In this document: piece after piece, positions 12,001 to 22,818 of the stretch
Layout: each line of letters opens with the position of its first letter
Position numbering within the stretch: the first letter of the stretch is position 1
From: Immersiella caudata
Lineage: Eukaryota > Ascomycota > Sordariomycetes > Sordariales > Lasiosphaeriaceae
Direction of reading: 5' to 3'
Assembly: GCA_030512335.1 (NCBI GenBank)
Contig: JAULSU010000002.1
Coordinates: 4,836,001 to 4,900,000, forward strand
DNA: 64,000 nucleotides
Position numbers and translations under genes: made by a program
Notes under the pieces: generated by a model
The model's database searches: none
What the model was told of the DNA's origin: nothing
Seen by the model: the letters and a program-made list of their open reading frames with translations, nothing else

Positions 12001-13131
12001 TCTCATAAGCCAGATCAAGCCCAAGTCTGCCCGATATCGACTGTAAGATGGTTTCGTTCGGCGTTTGCTTCCCCCGGCATTTTCCTTCGACATTTCAGCC
12101 TCTCCAACGCCAGACACACGAAGATCACAGCCCCGTATCGAACCCCCCCGCTGCTCCTCAACAAGCTACAACTCCTCTGAGCTACCAAACAACCATGCTG
12201 TTCTTCTTTCCACCCACACCTCAGCCGTTTCCAAGCCCAAAGTTCGAGATCGCTCCGTGAGACCATCCCGCACGCTGTTGCCTCGCCAGACTCCGACCGC
12301 AAAGAAAGATCTTTCAGAATAAGAGAGACTTGGTTAATGAAATCAGGTCCGTAGCTCACGCCAAGTTAGTCCGCATTTGGGGAACATTTGGGGAAGAGGC
12401 ATCACCTCACTGCCCGGCATGAGGGGCACACCCAGCTGGTGTGGAGGCTGTGCCGGTTTGTCCGCAACGGAAACTCGATGGCTCCCCCCATAGGGCAGCG
12501 TTGGGAGCTACTGCTGGGGTACGTATGGGTCGTTGATATAAGGCAAAGTCAATGAACGTCGAGCCAAGAGGGTGCGGCTCAAGGGCTGGCATGGAAGAGC
12601 ATCTGTTTGGTCACTCAACGGGCAGTGCAGTGCCACTGGAGCAGAGAACGGGCTTACTTCTTGCTCTAACATGTCCACAAGGGCATGTTCGTTTGCGCAA
12701 GGGAATCTAGAAGTGCCGTTGGTGGGTCGTAGGCGGACCGCGGCTACAGTGTCTCGGCCCGGCCCAAGACCGTCTGTCGTGGAGGCCACCTTGACTGGAT
12801 GCAACCCGCGGGGATTGTGGATGGTTGCCAAAACGGAATTCCACATCTACGTGGTTTGTCATTATCACGCTGCTAAGGGGGCGTTGCGAGGAGCTCTGCG
12901 ACCGGCGCATCATCAACTTCGTTTGGCGTAGAGCAAGACGCATGGGGTGGGGTTTTGGCTGATCTGTGTGCAACACATCCTGCACACTTTGTCTATTGCG
13001 TAAACGCAAAATACCACTCCGTGTCTATCGTACAAGGGACCGAGCCCAGTGTTCTTCTCCCCTGGATATCATGATCAAAGCTCCCGTTTGCTATGCGCCG
13101 CTTCCGTTGTGTCCCATGTGCGCCAGCCCCT
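6005..13131. other. Long region (about 7 kb) without a supportable gene
   Basis: I read both strands for motifs and found only short open frames with no family hallmarks, no convincing splice-linked exons, no tRNA and no transposase, integrase or reverse-transcriptase motifs. Base composition looks like the rest of the window and not like AT-rich RIP-mutated DNA. It may hold long regulatory flanks, non-coding RNA genes or decayed sequence, none of which I can demonstrate. Confidence 0.5.
6243..6273 (+). repeat. G-rich tract with quadruplex potential
   Basis: Successive runs of four to six G separated by single A residues, at least four consecutive G-runs. It lies about 240 bp upstream of the 6004 start of the divergent Zn2Cys6 gene. 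A second pure G run (about 12 G) occurs at 6412-6423. Confidence 0.75.
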
Positions 13132-13614
13132 TTACTGTTCAGGGTTCCATTTCTGAAGAAGGTTGAGGATCGGGGCGGGGTTGCCGCCGAGGTGCTCTCC
13201 GACCTTGTCGCCGTCCTTGAAGACGAGAAATGTGGGCATGGCGCGAATGCCGAGCTCCTGCGCGAGCTCGGGGACGGCGTCGACGTCGAACTTGGCGAAG
13301 TGGATCTTGTCCTTGAACTCCTCGGACTCAGCCCACCTGTTGAAACAATTGTTAGAGCGTGCTCCGTCGAGGGTGGTTCGGTATTGGAAGGGATACGTAC
13401 TTGGCGATAATGGGGGCAACGGCCTTGCAAGGGCCGCACCATGTTGCGAACGCGTCGATGAGGACGACCGGCTCGCGCGCGATCACCTCCTTGAATTGGT
13501 CCTTGCTGGAGCACAAAATGTTAGCATGTCATAGAACACCAAATGGGAGCCAGATGCGAAGCTTTTTCGAGCGGCGCGCGGGAAAACTCACGTTGCGATG
13601 TTGTGGACAGTCAT
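13132..13614 (-). CDS. Thioredoxin
   Basis: Three exons: 13614-13592, 13505-13401 and 13336-13132 (introns of 86 and 64 nt), giving 110 aa, the normal size for a classical cytosolic thioredoxin. The active site WCGPC is in exon 2 within DAFATWCGPCK. Exon 3 carries the conserved Asp-rich strand (FAKFDVDAVPELA) and the cis-Pro loop (RAMPTFLVFKDGDKV). No targeting peptide is present (MTVHNIATKDQF), so it is cytosolic or nuclear. It reduces protein disulfides and is itself reduced by NADPH-dependent thioredoxin reductase. It supplies electrons to peroxiredoxins, methionine sulfoxide reductases and ribonucleotide reductase. Filamentous fungi have several paralogues, so no specific symbol is given. 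Confidence 0.95.
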
Positions 13615-14334
13615 TCTGGGCGATGTTGTGGTGAAGACTCTCGGTGCGACGATAGGTGTTGCGGCAATTGGTCTGGCTCTCAATGCTCTGAGGGTAGGTG
13701 TAAAGATTCGCGATGTCATTGGAATGGTGCGGGGTCGGGAAGGAGGGTGGGAGGTTGTGCTTTTAATGCGGTTGAGCTTGAAGAAAGATCGCAGGTGGAG
13801 CCTTCTGGATGATGATGTAAAGGGCTTCCGACGGGCGATTTGTCACCTGAAAAAATGACGTGACCGCGGTCCGAACTGCTAGCGCCCCAACCCCTTGTTC
13901 TAATTCGGGGATTCCACGATCGCGGGGCAGTCCGTTCTCCGCGGCAGCACGCGGATTCCTCATCCTCCATCCCGCTTTTCTCGCACACTGCATGTGTCGC
14001 TCACGTTCCAGGACCTACAGCAAATGGCACTATGTTGAGGGATTCCAAAAAAAAAAAAAACCGTGCTTACAAAGCAGCATATCGCTCATCCCTTCAAATG
14101 TTTCCTCATCCCCGCGGCCTTCCCAAGGTGATTACTCGAGGCTCGCGACACATCAATTGGCACGAGAGCGCGAACGAACAACGACGGGAACCCGCGGGAA
14201 GCGATTCGTCCATTCTATCGGCTTTCTATTTTCGTTCAATTATGTACCGCACCATTTGCAAGACAAGTCTCAAATATTTTTTTGCATCTCGTTTCAGGCC
14301 TTAATTCCGGGTCATGAACAGATTTGGAGGTGGG

Positions 14335-15067
14335 CTAGCCACGACGGCCAGGACGACGTCGCAAGCCCTCAATCTCCTCGGTTGGACGGACGACGAGCGT
14401 CACCTTGACGCATTCCCTATCGACATCGACGACTGGAAGAAAAATCTCGTCAGCACGGCCATGTTATGAGAATCGGAGCAACAGCATCGAGCACTGCAAC
14501 TTACGATCATTGCCAGGAGGGTAGTAACGGAACTCATGGGAGCCGTCAAACGAGGGGCGAACGCAAATCCAGCCGCCTGCTGGCTCCCCCTCCCACCCAA
14601 CGAACTGCAACTCAACCTGAGTTTCGGTGGGCTCATCTGGATTGCAGGCATATGTAGGCGCAAAGACAGCCTTGGGATCCCCGCGCTCTGTCATGAACAG
14701 CTTGGTGGTGTGGTCGATCTCTGAGAACTGCGGGACAGGTCAGCCACGATCGCGCCAAAAGGAACTTTCTGCCTACCTCTCCACCGATGACTGCGCGGAC
14801 GCCGCCGGGGAGCCAGTTGATGACGCCATTCACCAGGGTAAAGTCGTGCGTCAAGTTGCCGACGGGGCCAATGAAGAGGTGTTGATCACCACCGCCGGCC
14901 TCATAAACGTTCATGTGCGTGCCATGGACATCGGGGCGGGTGATGTTCTGGACCTCAAGGCGGAACGGAGCGGCGATGGAGGCCGGAAGTGGGGCACCAG
15001 GAATGGCGCACTGCGCCGACGCCAAGGCGGCACCGGCTACCACGCTTGAGATGCTCTTGAAATGCAT
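14335..15067 (-). CDS. Secreted protein of unknown function
   Basis: Three exons: 15067-14777, 14727-14505 and 14432-14335 (introns of 49 and 72 nt), giving 203 aa in one continuous frame. The N-terminus MHFKSISSVVAGAALASAQC is a clear Sec signal peptide with likely cleavage after ASA, leaving a mature protein that begins near QCAIPG. The mature chain has NIT and NLT glycosylation sequons and four visible Cys (QC, YAC, WIC, EC), suggesting two disulfides. The middle segment (FVGWEGEPAGGWICV) suggests a beta-rich fold. I do not recognise the family. A TATA-like element lies about 70 bp upstream. It is probably an extracellular protein of unknown role. Confidence 0.72.
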
Positions 15068-15133
15068 GGTGAGTGATTCAAAGAAGCTTGGTTTGACAAT
15101 TGAGTGGCCTCAACTTTAGGACCAGAAGGGCTC

Positions 15134-15139
15134 TTATAA
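15134..15139 (-). promoter_or_regulatory. TATA-like element of the secreted-protein gene
   Basis: TTATAA about 70 bp upstream of the ATG at 15067, a normal position for a fungal core promoter. Position and sequence only. Confidence 0.4.
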
Positions 15140-15820
15140 CATGAACAGCTGCCTCCCATACCTTCCCATCTAGCTGGCTTCCCGCTGTCAACCAGACGAT
15201 TTGCAGCCAGCAATGAAGCTGTCAGACTTTGCGTTGCTCAACATGATGCAAATGTCGAGAATGGGGCAGGTCCCAAACTCCGTTGACGGCGGTCCTGGTT
15301 CCAATTTACAGCTGCACGTTAGGAGTCGTCAGCTCGCTTTGCTACGCTGTGGGATTGATCGGTTGTTTATCTTCTGCGGCCAGCACTTTACGGCGAAGGC
15401 GGGTGCTATTAATATTAGGCGCAACGTTTGGTGAAGCTGTTGACCCTTCATGTAGCATTGCAGGCGCATATCCGGCCCGAGCTTAGGTCGGTCTCACCTT
15501 CCTGTAGTGCGGGATCTTGGCGAACGGCTTGATCGATGGCACCTTACTTACCGGGAAAGTTGTTTTAACGTGCGTTTGCGTCGTGGTCAGCTGGGCAATC
15601 TCGCTGTGAGCCTCTGACCGGGTTGATGTGAGGCTGAAATGCGGTCCATCGGCCGATGCGCCCACTGTGGATGTGAGTGAGTATCAAGCCGTCATTGGAA
15701 AGTCAAGCAAAAGCAGCACCTCAGTAGTGACTTGTCGGGGGGTCCAGAGTATTACGGTAGCTTATAGCTTCCACTCCATTAAAACCAAAAAACCTAAGAT
15801 CGCAAGTACAGACCTTTTTT

Positions 15821-15878
15821 AAAAAATAAAAATAAAAATAAAAATAAAAATAAAAATAAAAATAAAAATAAAAATAAA
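15821..15878 (+). repeat. (AAAAAT)n microsatellite
   Basis: About nine nearly perfect copies of a 6-nt AAAAAT unit. It is preceded by a short T run and followed by an AT-rich island. Confidence 0.95.
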
Positions 15879-16095
15879 CCACTTTTTGCTAATCTACCCA
15901 CCTTATAAGAATTTCCTTTTTTAGACATTACTTACCCTGCTTTCATAATTATAATGCAAAGAATAGTGGCTTGAAGCCCACATTACTAGAACTTGGAAGT
16001 TCCAGGTGGTAATGGTGGGGTAAAAAGGCACTAGGCTTACGCCTTTATAAGCCTCCTTTAATTTTATCTCTTTCTTTCCATATATAACCTTTGGC
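15879..16095. other. AT-rich island next to the microsatellite
   Basis: Clearly richer in A and T than the surrounding DNA and without long open frames. Together with the A-rich hexamer array it resembles the 3' end of an old retroposed element, but no coding part of such an element is visible. Confidence 0.4.
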
Positions 16096-16923
16096 GACAG
16101 AAAATCGGCTCGGGCAGCCCGCTGGTGGCCTGTTAGATGCGGGTGCCGGTGGGCAGGGACCAGATCATGGCGTAGGAGAGGGGGTTAGAGGAGCACGGGG
16201 CGGGCCAGCCAAGAGGTTTGTCAGAATACCGGCAACAACGTGAGGTGTCGATTGAACATGCCCTCTTCAATTTGCGGGTATGGCTGGCTTACACCGCAGT
16301 TTTGCCAGCAACACGGTTAGAATCCAGACGGCGAGAGTCGGGGCTGCTCGGGTTACCGGACTCGGAGGCCCCGAGGAGAACGAGACGGCGATTTTGGGCG
16401 CCGAAGAGCATAAAGTACAGATGCCCACAACAATCGACAAGCGCCACGGCGCAACCCAGGGGATCAGGGGGTGGGCCTCCACCCATGTGGAGCATCTTTT
16501 CTGATGGTTGAGAATGAAGAGAGAGGAGGAAGTTCAAGGCCATAACGCAGTTGCTGATGGTTGGCCCGAGGATGAGCTGGTGACGGAAGCGAGACGCCAT
16601 GTCGAAGCTGCCGATCATGCTCATCGCATGGTAAATGGGAGGGTGTCTGATGGATGTGGTGATCTAAAAGTGAGAGTCGTGGCCGATCACCGCCCCATTC
16701 GGACACTAGGGGCAACCGTTGTTGTATTATGGACCGCGCCCCTCTTTCAACCTGCGCAGTTTCAAGTTGCCAGCCAAGGTGCTTATCAGATCAGGAGATG
16801 AAGCAGAATTAGGAGATTTTAAATGAAATATATTAGAGCCACGAAAAGACCTAGAAGAGCATCGTGCGACAGAGACCGTAGTAGCTGCCAAAAAAAGAAA
16901 AGAAAAAAAAAAACCAAGGAATA

Positions 16924-18042
16924 TTACTGGCCGAGTCCACTTAGAATGTCCAAATTGCCCGCATACCACCAAACACCCCAGTACGGAGGGTTGATGCTGT
17001 AATTATCTTTATGATCAATCACATCACCCCAATCCACAGCCGTGGCCTCACCCAGGTTGCCATCACCCGAAACAAAATACGCCCGCATCTCCCTCTTGCA
17101 GCCCGTAACAGCAATGCCGCTTTGCCAGGCATCCACGTTCGCAATGGATCGCGGCTGGCACCAGTCGTTGCCGCAGGAGTTTCCGCCGTTGTCACGACTC
17201 CATGGTCTCCATGTGATCTGTTGCCGTGTTAACTGTATGTGACAGGCAGAGAGAAGGGGCGGGGGAATAGGGAAAGAAAAAACGAACGTAGTTGAAGATT
17301 GCATCGTTGTTGATGAAGAAGTGGGCTTGGTCATCGGAATGCCAGTCACTTCCGTTGACGGCGCCTCGGAAGACGGCCATCTGTGCGCGAGGGGGGGCCG
17401 CACTCAACGGAGACCCTGTTCCACGCGTTTTTTTTTAGTACTGACATGTGGTGTGTGATGAACGGGAACAATGATAGACCTACCCTGCTTCCACCCATCG
17501 TCGGTATACCGCTGCTCAATAATGGCATACGGATAGAAAAAGCTCTGGTAGAAGAGCTGCGGTCGTCCCACCGGCGTGCCGTCCTTCATGATGGCCGTGC
17601 TGGTGCCGGGTAGCGCGCCGCTCCAAGACTCAAACTGCCTGGAGCACGTGTTCTGCCCACCCCAAAAGTATCGACACACGTTGATGGTGGCGGGGGTATT
17701 TTCATCTTTGCTCGGGTTCTGGTAGACGACGAAGATTTCGCTGTCGAGCATGGTAACGGACATGCTGCCGGGTCTTTTCGGGTCGTGGTTGATGCCGACG
17801 TCGAGGGAACGACCTCCGTTCCTGCGATTGCGTGAGGGCTGGACCTGTGTATAGACGGGGAGGTGTTTCTGCCTTACCAGCCAGTCTTGGAGTCGTAGCG
17901 TGCTTCGGAGAGAATGTTGAAATTGGGTTCAATGTAGAACAGCAGCACCTGCAGCCTCCCCCGTCAGCAAAACGTCACAAATACCCACGAGATGCATAGA
18001 AATATGGATAGTAGTAGTGGTAGTAGTGGTAGTAGTAGTAGT

Positions 18043-18092
<50 letters not shown>

Positions 18093-18465
18093 TAGTAGTA
18101 GTACCCACCACAGCATTCTCGCCCTCCCACCACTGCGTCACAGCCAGTGGGCTGTTCTCGGCCGCCATCACAATGACGTCCCCGCCGTTTCCGTTATTCC
18201 ACACCCCGTTCTGGAAGACGGCTTCGCGGATCCCATACCCTCCGTCCTGGAAGTACACGTGCGGAGAGTATACGTAATCCTTGAAATTGGGATCTTGGCC
18301 CTTGCACGAGTCATCGTGCTTCTTGCCCTCGCCGGGGTCGATCCAGGTGGACCAGCTGGCGAGACGGGTGTTGCGGTTGAGAGTGTAGACTGAGGCGACG
18401 GGGTGGGTGCAGTGGGAGAGGAGGTAGCAGAGAGCTAAGAAGAGGTGAGATGGATGGCGGAACAT
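16924..18465 (-). CDS. Secreted protein, possibly fucose-lectin-like beta-propeller
   Basis: Five exons: 18465-18109, 17948-17878, 17821-17484, 17415-17288 and 17217-16924 (introns 160, 56, 68 and 70 nt), giving 395 aa with all phases matching. Residues 1 to about 25 are a signal peptide (MFRHPSHLFLALCYLLSH..). The mature protein has repeated units of the form Tyr/Phe..Asp-Gly..Ile-Arg-Glu..Gly-x-Trp (VYFQDGGYGIREAVFQNGVW; ILSEARYDSKTGWNGG), with Trp, Tyr and Glu/Arg-rich turns. This resembles fungal AAL-type fucose-lectin propeller blades; the assignment is by motif and not certain. Such proteins bind fucosylated glycans outside the cell. The donor of intron 4 (gttcgt) is non-ideal, and intron 1 holds a long trinucleotide repeat. 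The C-terminal Trp-rich exon is unusual for that lectin family. Confidence 0.78.
18009..18103 (+). repeat. Compound GTA/GCA trinucleotide repeat inside intron 1
   Basis: On the plus strand it reads GTA repeats, then about ten GCA (CAG-type) repeats, then GTA repeats again, with near-perfect units. It lies wholly within the 160-nt first intron (18108-17949) of the secreted propeller-like gene, abutting its 5' splice site. Confidence 0.95.
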
Positions 18466-18552
18466 GATGGGGAAAGGGGGATGAGTGGTGGCTCTCAGGA
18501 CGTTTGGTTTGAGGTTGAGAACTGCGGAGGCGAGCCTGAAGAAAGATAGGTG

Positions 18553-18559
18553 ATATATA
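18553..18559 (-). promoter_or_regulatory. TATA box candidate for the propeller-like gene
   Basis: ATATATA about 90 bp upstream of the ATG at 18465, suitable spacing for a core promoter. Based on sequence and position only. Confidence 0.42.
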
Positions 18560-19407
18560 CCTGGTGGGATTTTCGTTTGGCCAATATCATGAGCAGCGTT
18601 TTCCCCCTCAATCCTCCCATCAAGTGAACTTCATGTTCTGTCGAATGCCGTTGGCCGTCTTGGCCGTGGCACTTGCATCTTATTGCGGTATCCACGATGC
18701 CAGTGCAACCGCCCAGCGGTCTGGACCATCATCGAACCGTGTTCCGGGGAGTCATTCCCAGTGTCAAAATCACGAATCTCCGAGGAGCAGTCCAAGTATC
18801 ACCTGAATCTTTGCCAATCCATTTCCCGATGCAGTGCCGTGTGAGGAAATTGACGCTGATGAATGCGGCGGCTCAACCAATCACGCTACGAGGAAGTTTG
18901 ATCAGACCGATCAAGAGGCCCCGTGCAAAGACGTTGCCAAGAGATGCGGTGCCGGATGGCACTAAGAAGAGAGCTGAGAGGCCGTGTTTTGGCCTTTTCA
19001 GGAGTTTGACCGGCTGAGGCTAGGTCAATTAAGTTTACCGACAGCTTTCAGCTCTTAGCAGCGTTACACTTTGGTCAAATGCGGGGAGTTATTGGTCGCA
19101 GTACATGAGATTGGGTTGCACCGAAACGGCTGCAGTGCAGCTGTGGGGAAATAACGGCCAGAGTGCGTCAGCAGGCCATTTCATTTCCCAGTGGTGGAAG
19201 ACCTTGGCATTCTAGCCTGGAAACTTTGTAAGGTGGGGATCTGTTCCTGTCGCGAAAACTAAGAGTTGAAAGTCAATGTGTCAACATCTTCAATTCAGAC
19301 TCCTGCACCCATGGGGAGAAGAAAAAAAAGGGGGGGGGGGAGGGAGGGGGATGCACTGCCTCTTTGAGGAGACATTGATCAACACGCACCCAAGATGCAG
19401 AGCCCTC

Positions 19408-19416
19408 GTATACATA
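19408..19416 (+). promoter_or_regulatory. TATA-like element of the multicopper oxidase
   Basis: TATACATAAA-type sequence about 100 bp before the ATG at 19515. Position-based call. Confidence 0.3.
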
Positions 19417-19514
19417 AAGGACATCACAATCCTTTCCCCCACCCCCCGTCTTCGACGTATGAGGCCTCAGGATACTGGGTATAGCCACCCTATACACTCT
19501 TGCACGGAGCAAAG

Positions 19515-22176
19515 ATGTACCTCCACGCGCAATCCCTCACAAGGCTTGTCGTCCTCTTCTTTTTTCTTGTCTCGGTCAACTCCCATGTCATCAAACACGA
19601 AAACAGCCCGCGTCAGGCCATAGACACATGGACAACCCTTCCGACCCCGAGCCCATCGCCAGTCGTCAGCTGCAATGCCCAGATCACCACCAGCTGCTAC
19701 GGCTACGCTGCTACCTGGACTGTTGGGCGGATAACGACGACGATCACTGCCAACTCATATGGTGTTCCAGCATCATCAGCGACACTGTTGGCGGTCCAAA
19801 CTGCCTCGTCTCAGCCCTTCGTCTGGCCCCCTCCAAAGGTGCTCGTCAGCGTCAACCAGCGAGTTCGCATCGTCTTGGTCAACGCGATATCTGATCCGCC
19901 AGAACAAGTAACTTTGCATTTCCACGGCCTCCTGATGAAGGGTGGGTACGGCCCAATGGACGGGCCAGAGATGGTTACGCAGTGGTATGCTCGCCTCCAG
20001 CACACTGCCAGTCCCTTCCGAGTCTCTACCTAGGTATAAGTGCCTAACAAATGTGTTTTTTTTTTTTCAGCGGCGTGTCCAACGGCGAGTTCATCTACGA
20101 CTTCTTGGCCGAAGAAGCAGGAACGTACTGGATCCACAGCCACGATCCCGGCCAGTATCCCAAGGGTTTGCGATCGCCTCTCATCATACAAGACACAACG
20201 GGGGACAACGCAAAGCTCAAACCACACAACCAGAACTACGATTACGACATGGCCGTTGGTCTCTCGGACTGGTAAGTAATCCAAACTTCATTGTCCCTGA
20301 CGCCCCATCATCACCCACTAATATGATCTGTGATGGGCTATAGGTGGCATGACTTCTGGGGAGCTGAAGAGAAATACAAGGCATCGTCGCGAACCGGAAA
20401 GCCTTGCAATTTCGGGGTGGAAATCGTTCCAGGAGGTAATTCTTTTTTTGCATCGTGTCAAAAATGTTTGACTGACATGGGAAAAGCGGCCTTGTTCAAC
20501 GATTACGTGCCAAACATCACCGACTTGAAGGTCACACAGTTCGAAGTACAGCCTTCACAAGATCCGAACAACCCATTCCGCACGCGGTTCCGCTTCATCA
20601 ACATGAGCTCCTTCTCGCAGTTCTTTGTCAAATTCGAGCAGCACATTGTCACGACAGTGGAGGTTGACGGGATCCTCATCAACCCGGACGGCCAAGAAAC
20701 AGAGGGTTTCACCGTGGCCGCTGGACAGCGAGTCAGCGTCGTTCTCGAGAGCAAGACCGAACCCGACCCAAACAACGGATACCGAATCCTGGTGGCTCTG
20801 GGTAAGCCGCTCTACGTATTAACTTCCGTCTCGTACTCGCAGCAAAAAAAAAAACTGACAAGCTCCAGACCCATCCTTAGCCCCAGAAAACGTAAACGAC
20901 GCAACCAACTGTCTCCTTCCTAATTTCTCTAGTAACCTCACCATCTTCACTTGGGGCTGCCTCACATATACTGGGTCCCCGACAACTTGTCTGACCACCG
21001 ACGGAACAGGCATCGACATGTTCAAGTACACGCCTGGTGGTTCACCCTATCGACAGAATTGGTTCAGCAAGAAGCTTCATGTTCCTTGGAAAGCACACAC
21101 GCACACCCAAGACGCCTTTGCCTGGAATTTTGACGAGCGGACCTTTGAACCCCTGGACACGCAACCAAATTTGAAGGGCAAGCTCATGTCTGTCCGTCCG
21201 GGGAACATCCACTGGCTGAAGCTCAAGGATATGCCAGTTCAACTTGACCCGTTGGACCGTGGGTACGGTGCCATGAACGAAGCGCTGTGAGTTTTCAATG
21301 AGATTCCTTTCTCCCGCTGGTATTCCACCAAGACTAACAGCCACATTCCTCCCCTCCCAGATGGAAACCTCCTGCGTTCCCAGGTCTCCTCCAGGCGACA
21401 TGGAAGGACCTCCCATCACCAACATCGCCATACCAATACGGTCTAGAGTCCAATACAATCGTCATCCCCGACGACCCCGAAGACCCCTCGCCAGTGGTAT
21501 GGCTCGTCTTTGAGACCGCCAACGGCGACCACCCAAGTATTCCTCACCCCCCTTTTTTTTCTTTTTTCTTTTTCTTTTCTTTTTTCTTTTTCTTTTCTTT
21601 TTCTCTTTCTTTTTCTTTTCTAATTTTTTCTTCTTCTTCTTCTTCTTTTTTTTTTTTTTTCGCAACCCCATTAAACTAACACACTACCCAGTGCACATCC
21701 ACGGCCACCCCTTCCACCTCCTCTACAAAGGCCGCGAAGCCGAGCACTCCCTCGTCACCTACCACTCCGCCATCAACTCGTTCAACGCCAATCAGTCCTC
21801 TGCAGACTGGACTCGCCTGAGCAATGCGCTCTCCTCCCGCCTTTCCAACACTTCTAACCCCCTCTCGCGGGACACCATCATGGCCGAAAAGTACCAATTC
21901 ATGATCGTCGCCTTCATCGCTGACAACCCGGGCGTGTGGGCTTTGCACTGCCACAACGATTTCCACGCCAAGACGGGCATGTTTAAGCAGATTGTGGAAC
22001 GGCCCAAGGACATGAGGGAGAGCGTGTACGGGACGTGGGAGCTGGTAGGTGGAAACCCGACGTTTAGCCCGGCGGGTGCGGCGGCGGGGGACGGGATGGT
22101 GACGGATGGGTGGAGGAGGAATGTAATGCAGTGCTTGGAGGAGGGCAAGATGCCTTATGTCCCGCCGAGGAGGTGA
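19515..22176 (+). CDS. Secreted laccase-like multicopper oxidase
   Basis: Seven exons: 19515-19984, 20071-20271, 20344-20435, 20487-20801, 20869-21286, 21361-21536 and 21692-22176, giving 718 aa. Every junction is phase-consistent. A signal peptide is evident (hydrophobic LVVLFFFLVSV). All four copper-ligand motifs are present: HFHG in exon 1, WIHSH in exon 2, HIHGHPFHL at the exon 6/7 join, and HCHNDFHAKTGM near the C-terminus. It should oxidise phenols or metals extracellularly and reduce O2 to water. The GQYPKGLRSPLII context is ascomycete-like. An extended Ser/Thr/Pro segment precedes the first cupredoxin domain, making it longer than typical 560-620-aa laccases. Intron 3 is 51 nt with no stop, so retention would insert 17 residues. 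The last intron (155 nt) is almost pure pyrimidine. Substrate and role (pigment, lignin or iron) are unresolved. Confidence 0.92.
21549..21660 (+). repeat. Polypyrimidine tract filling the last laccase intron
   Basis: About 110 nt of T and C, with CTTTTT-like and TCT units, inside intron 21537-21691. Open frames across it are artefacts. Confidence 0.9.
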
Positions 22177-22370
22177 GGGGGTTTGCTCTCTTCCCTTGCA
22201 AAGTGGTGCCACGGTGAAGTGTGGATCCGGTACACAGGCAACGATTGGTTTTTTTTTTTTTGTTATTTTTTTAATTGATTTGATTTGATTTGACTCGCCT
22301 GCATCAGCAGCTCTTGGTCAGACCTCTTTTGCTTGGTGGAAACAAACTTGCCAACAATTCCCGTCACTGC

Positions 22371-22721
22371 TCACCGGCATGTTCCGCCTCCACAACCGTC
22401 TCCACCTTCAACAAGGGCCATTTTCGCTTCTCTAGGCTCGAATCGCGCAGTCCAGGCGTGGTTGACAGTTTCGGCAGACTCCAATCGCACGGTGGACTTG
22501 TCCCAGCGTTTCTTGTGGCACCCAATCAAGGCATCGCAACGGCAGAAGTTGTCAATCAGCTCCTCCACCGTCTCCTTCACATCGAAGGCGTCGCCGTCGA
22601 AGTCTGCGCTCGGCCAGCCATGTTTGCGGTAGACGGCGACCGAAATCTTTTTGCTCCACTGCTCTGATGTGTCATCCGCGCCTCCTGGCACTCTGGAGAG
22701 CCCATCATACCGTTTGACCAT
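22371..22721 (-). CDS. Possible Cys-containing protein fragment
   Basis: An open frame from Met at 22721 gives 116 aa and has coding-like composition: GWPSADFDGDAFDVKETVEE is followed by an FCRCDALIGCHKK segment and a C-terminal GDGCGGGTC. Upstream of the Met the frame runs into a poly-A-type tract and then the tRNA-Pro gene, leaving no room for a normal 5' exon. I do not recognise the family. It may be the terminal exon of a truncated secreted protein or a chance frame. The even Cys content near the end favours a former secreted protein. Confidence 0.33.
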   Translation of the reverse strand: MVKRYDGLSRVPGGADDTSEQWSKKISVAVYRKHGWPSADFDGDAFDVKETVEELIDNFCRCDALIGCHKKRWDKSTVRLESAETVNHAWTARFEPREAKMALVEGGDGCGGGTCR

Positions 22722-22818
22722 GTCGCAGAGCACGTTGTTTTTTTTTTTTTTGGTTTTGGTTTTGGGAGTGGAAGCTACAAGCTGCCGTAGCCACATTACG
22801 TGGTGAGTGCAAAAAGAC

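Noticed and set aside
13860..14408. 182-aa plus-strand open frame between thioredoxin and the secreted protein
   Set aside because: It overlaps the 3' end of the minus-strand secreted-protein gene, contains a poly-A run and has no motif.
16267..16715. Possible membrane-protein frames on the minus strand
   Set aside because: Two frames share hydrophobic stretches, but I could not connect them by splicing or recognise a family, so a gene or pseudogene is not supported.
21462..21679. Poly-Lys and poly-Phe open frames in the laccase
   Set aside because: Produced by the polypyrimidine intron; no coding signal.
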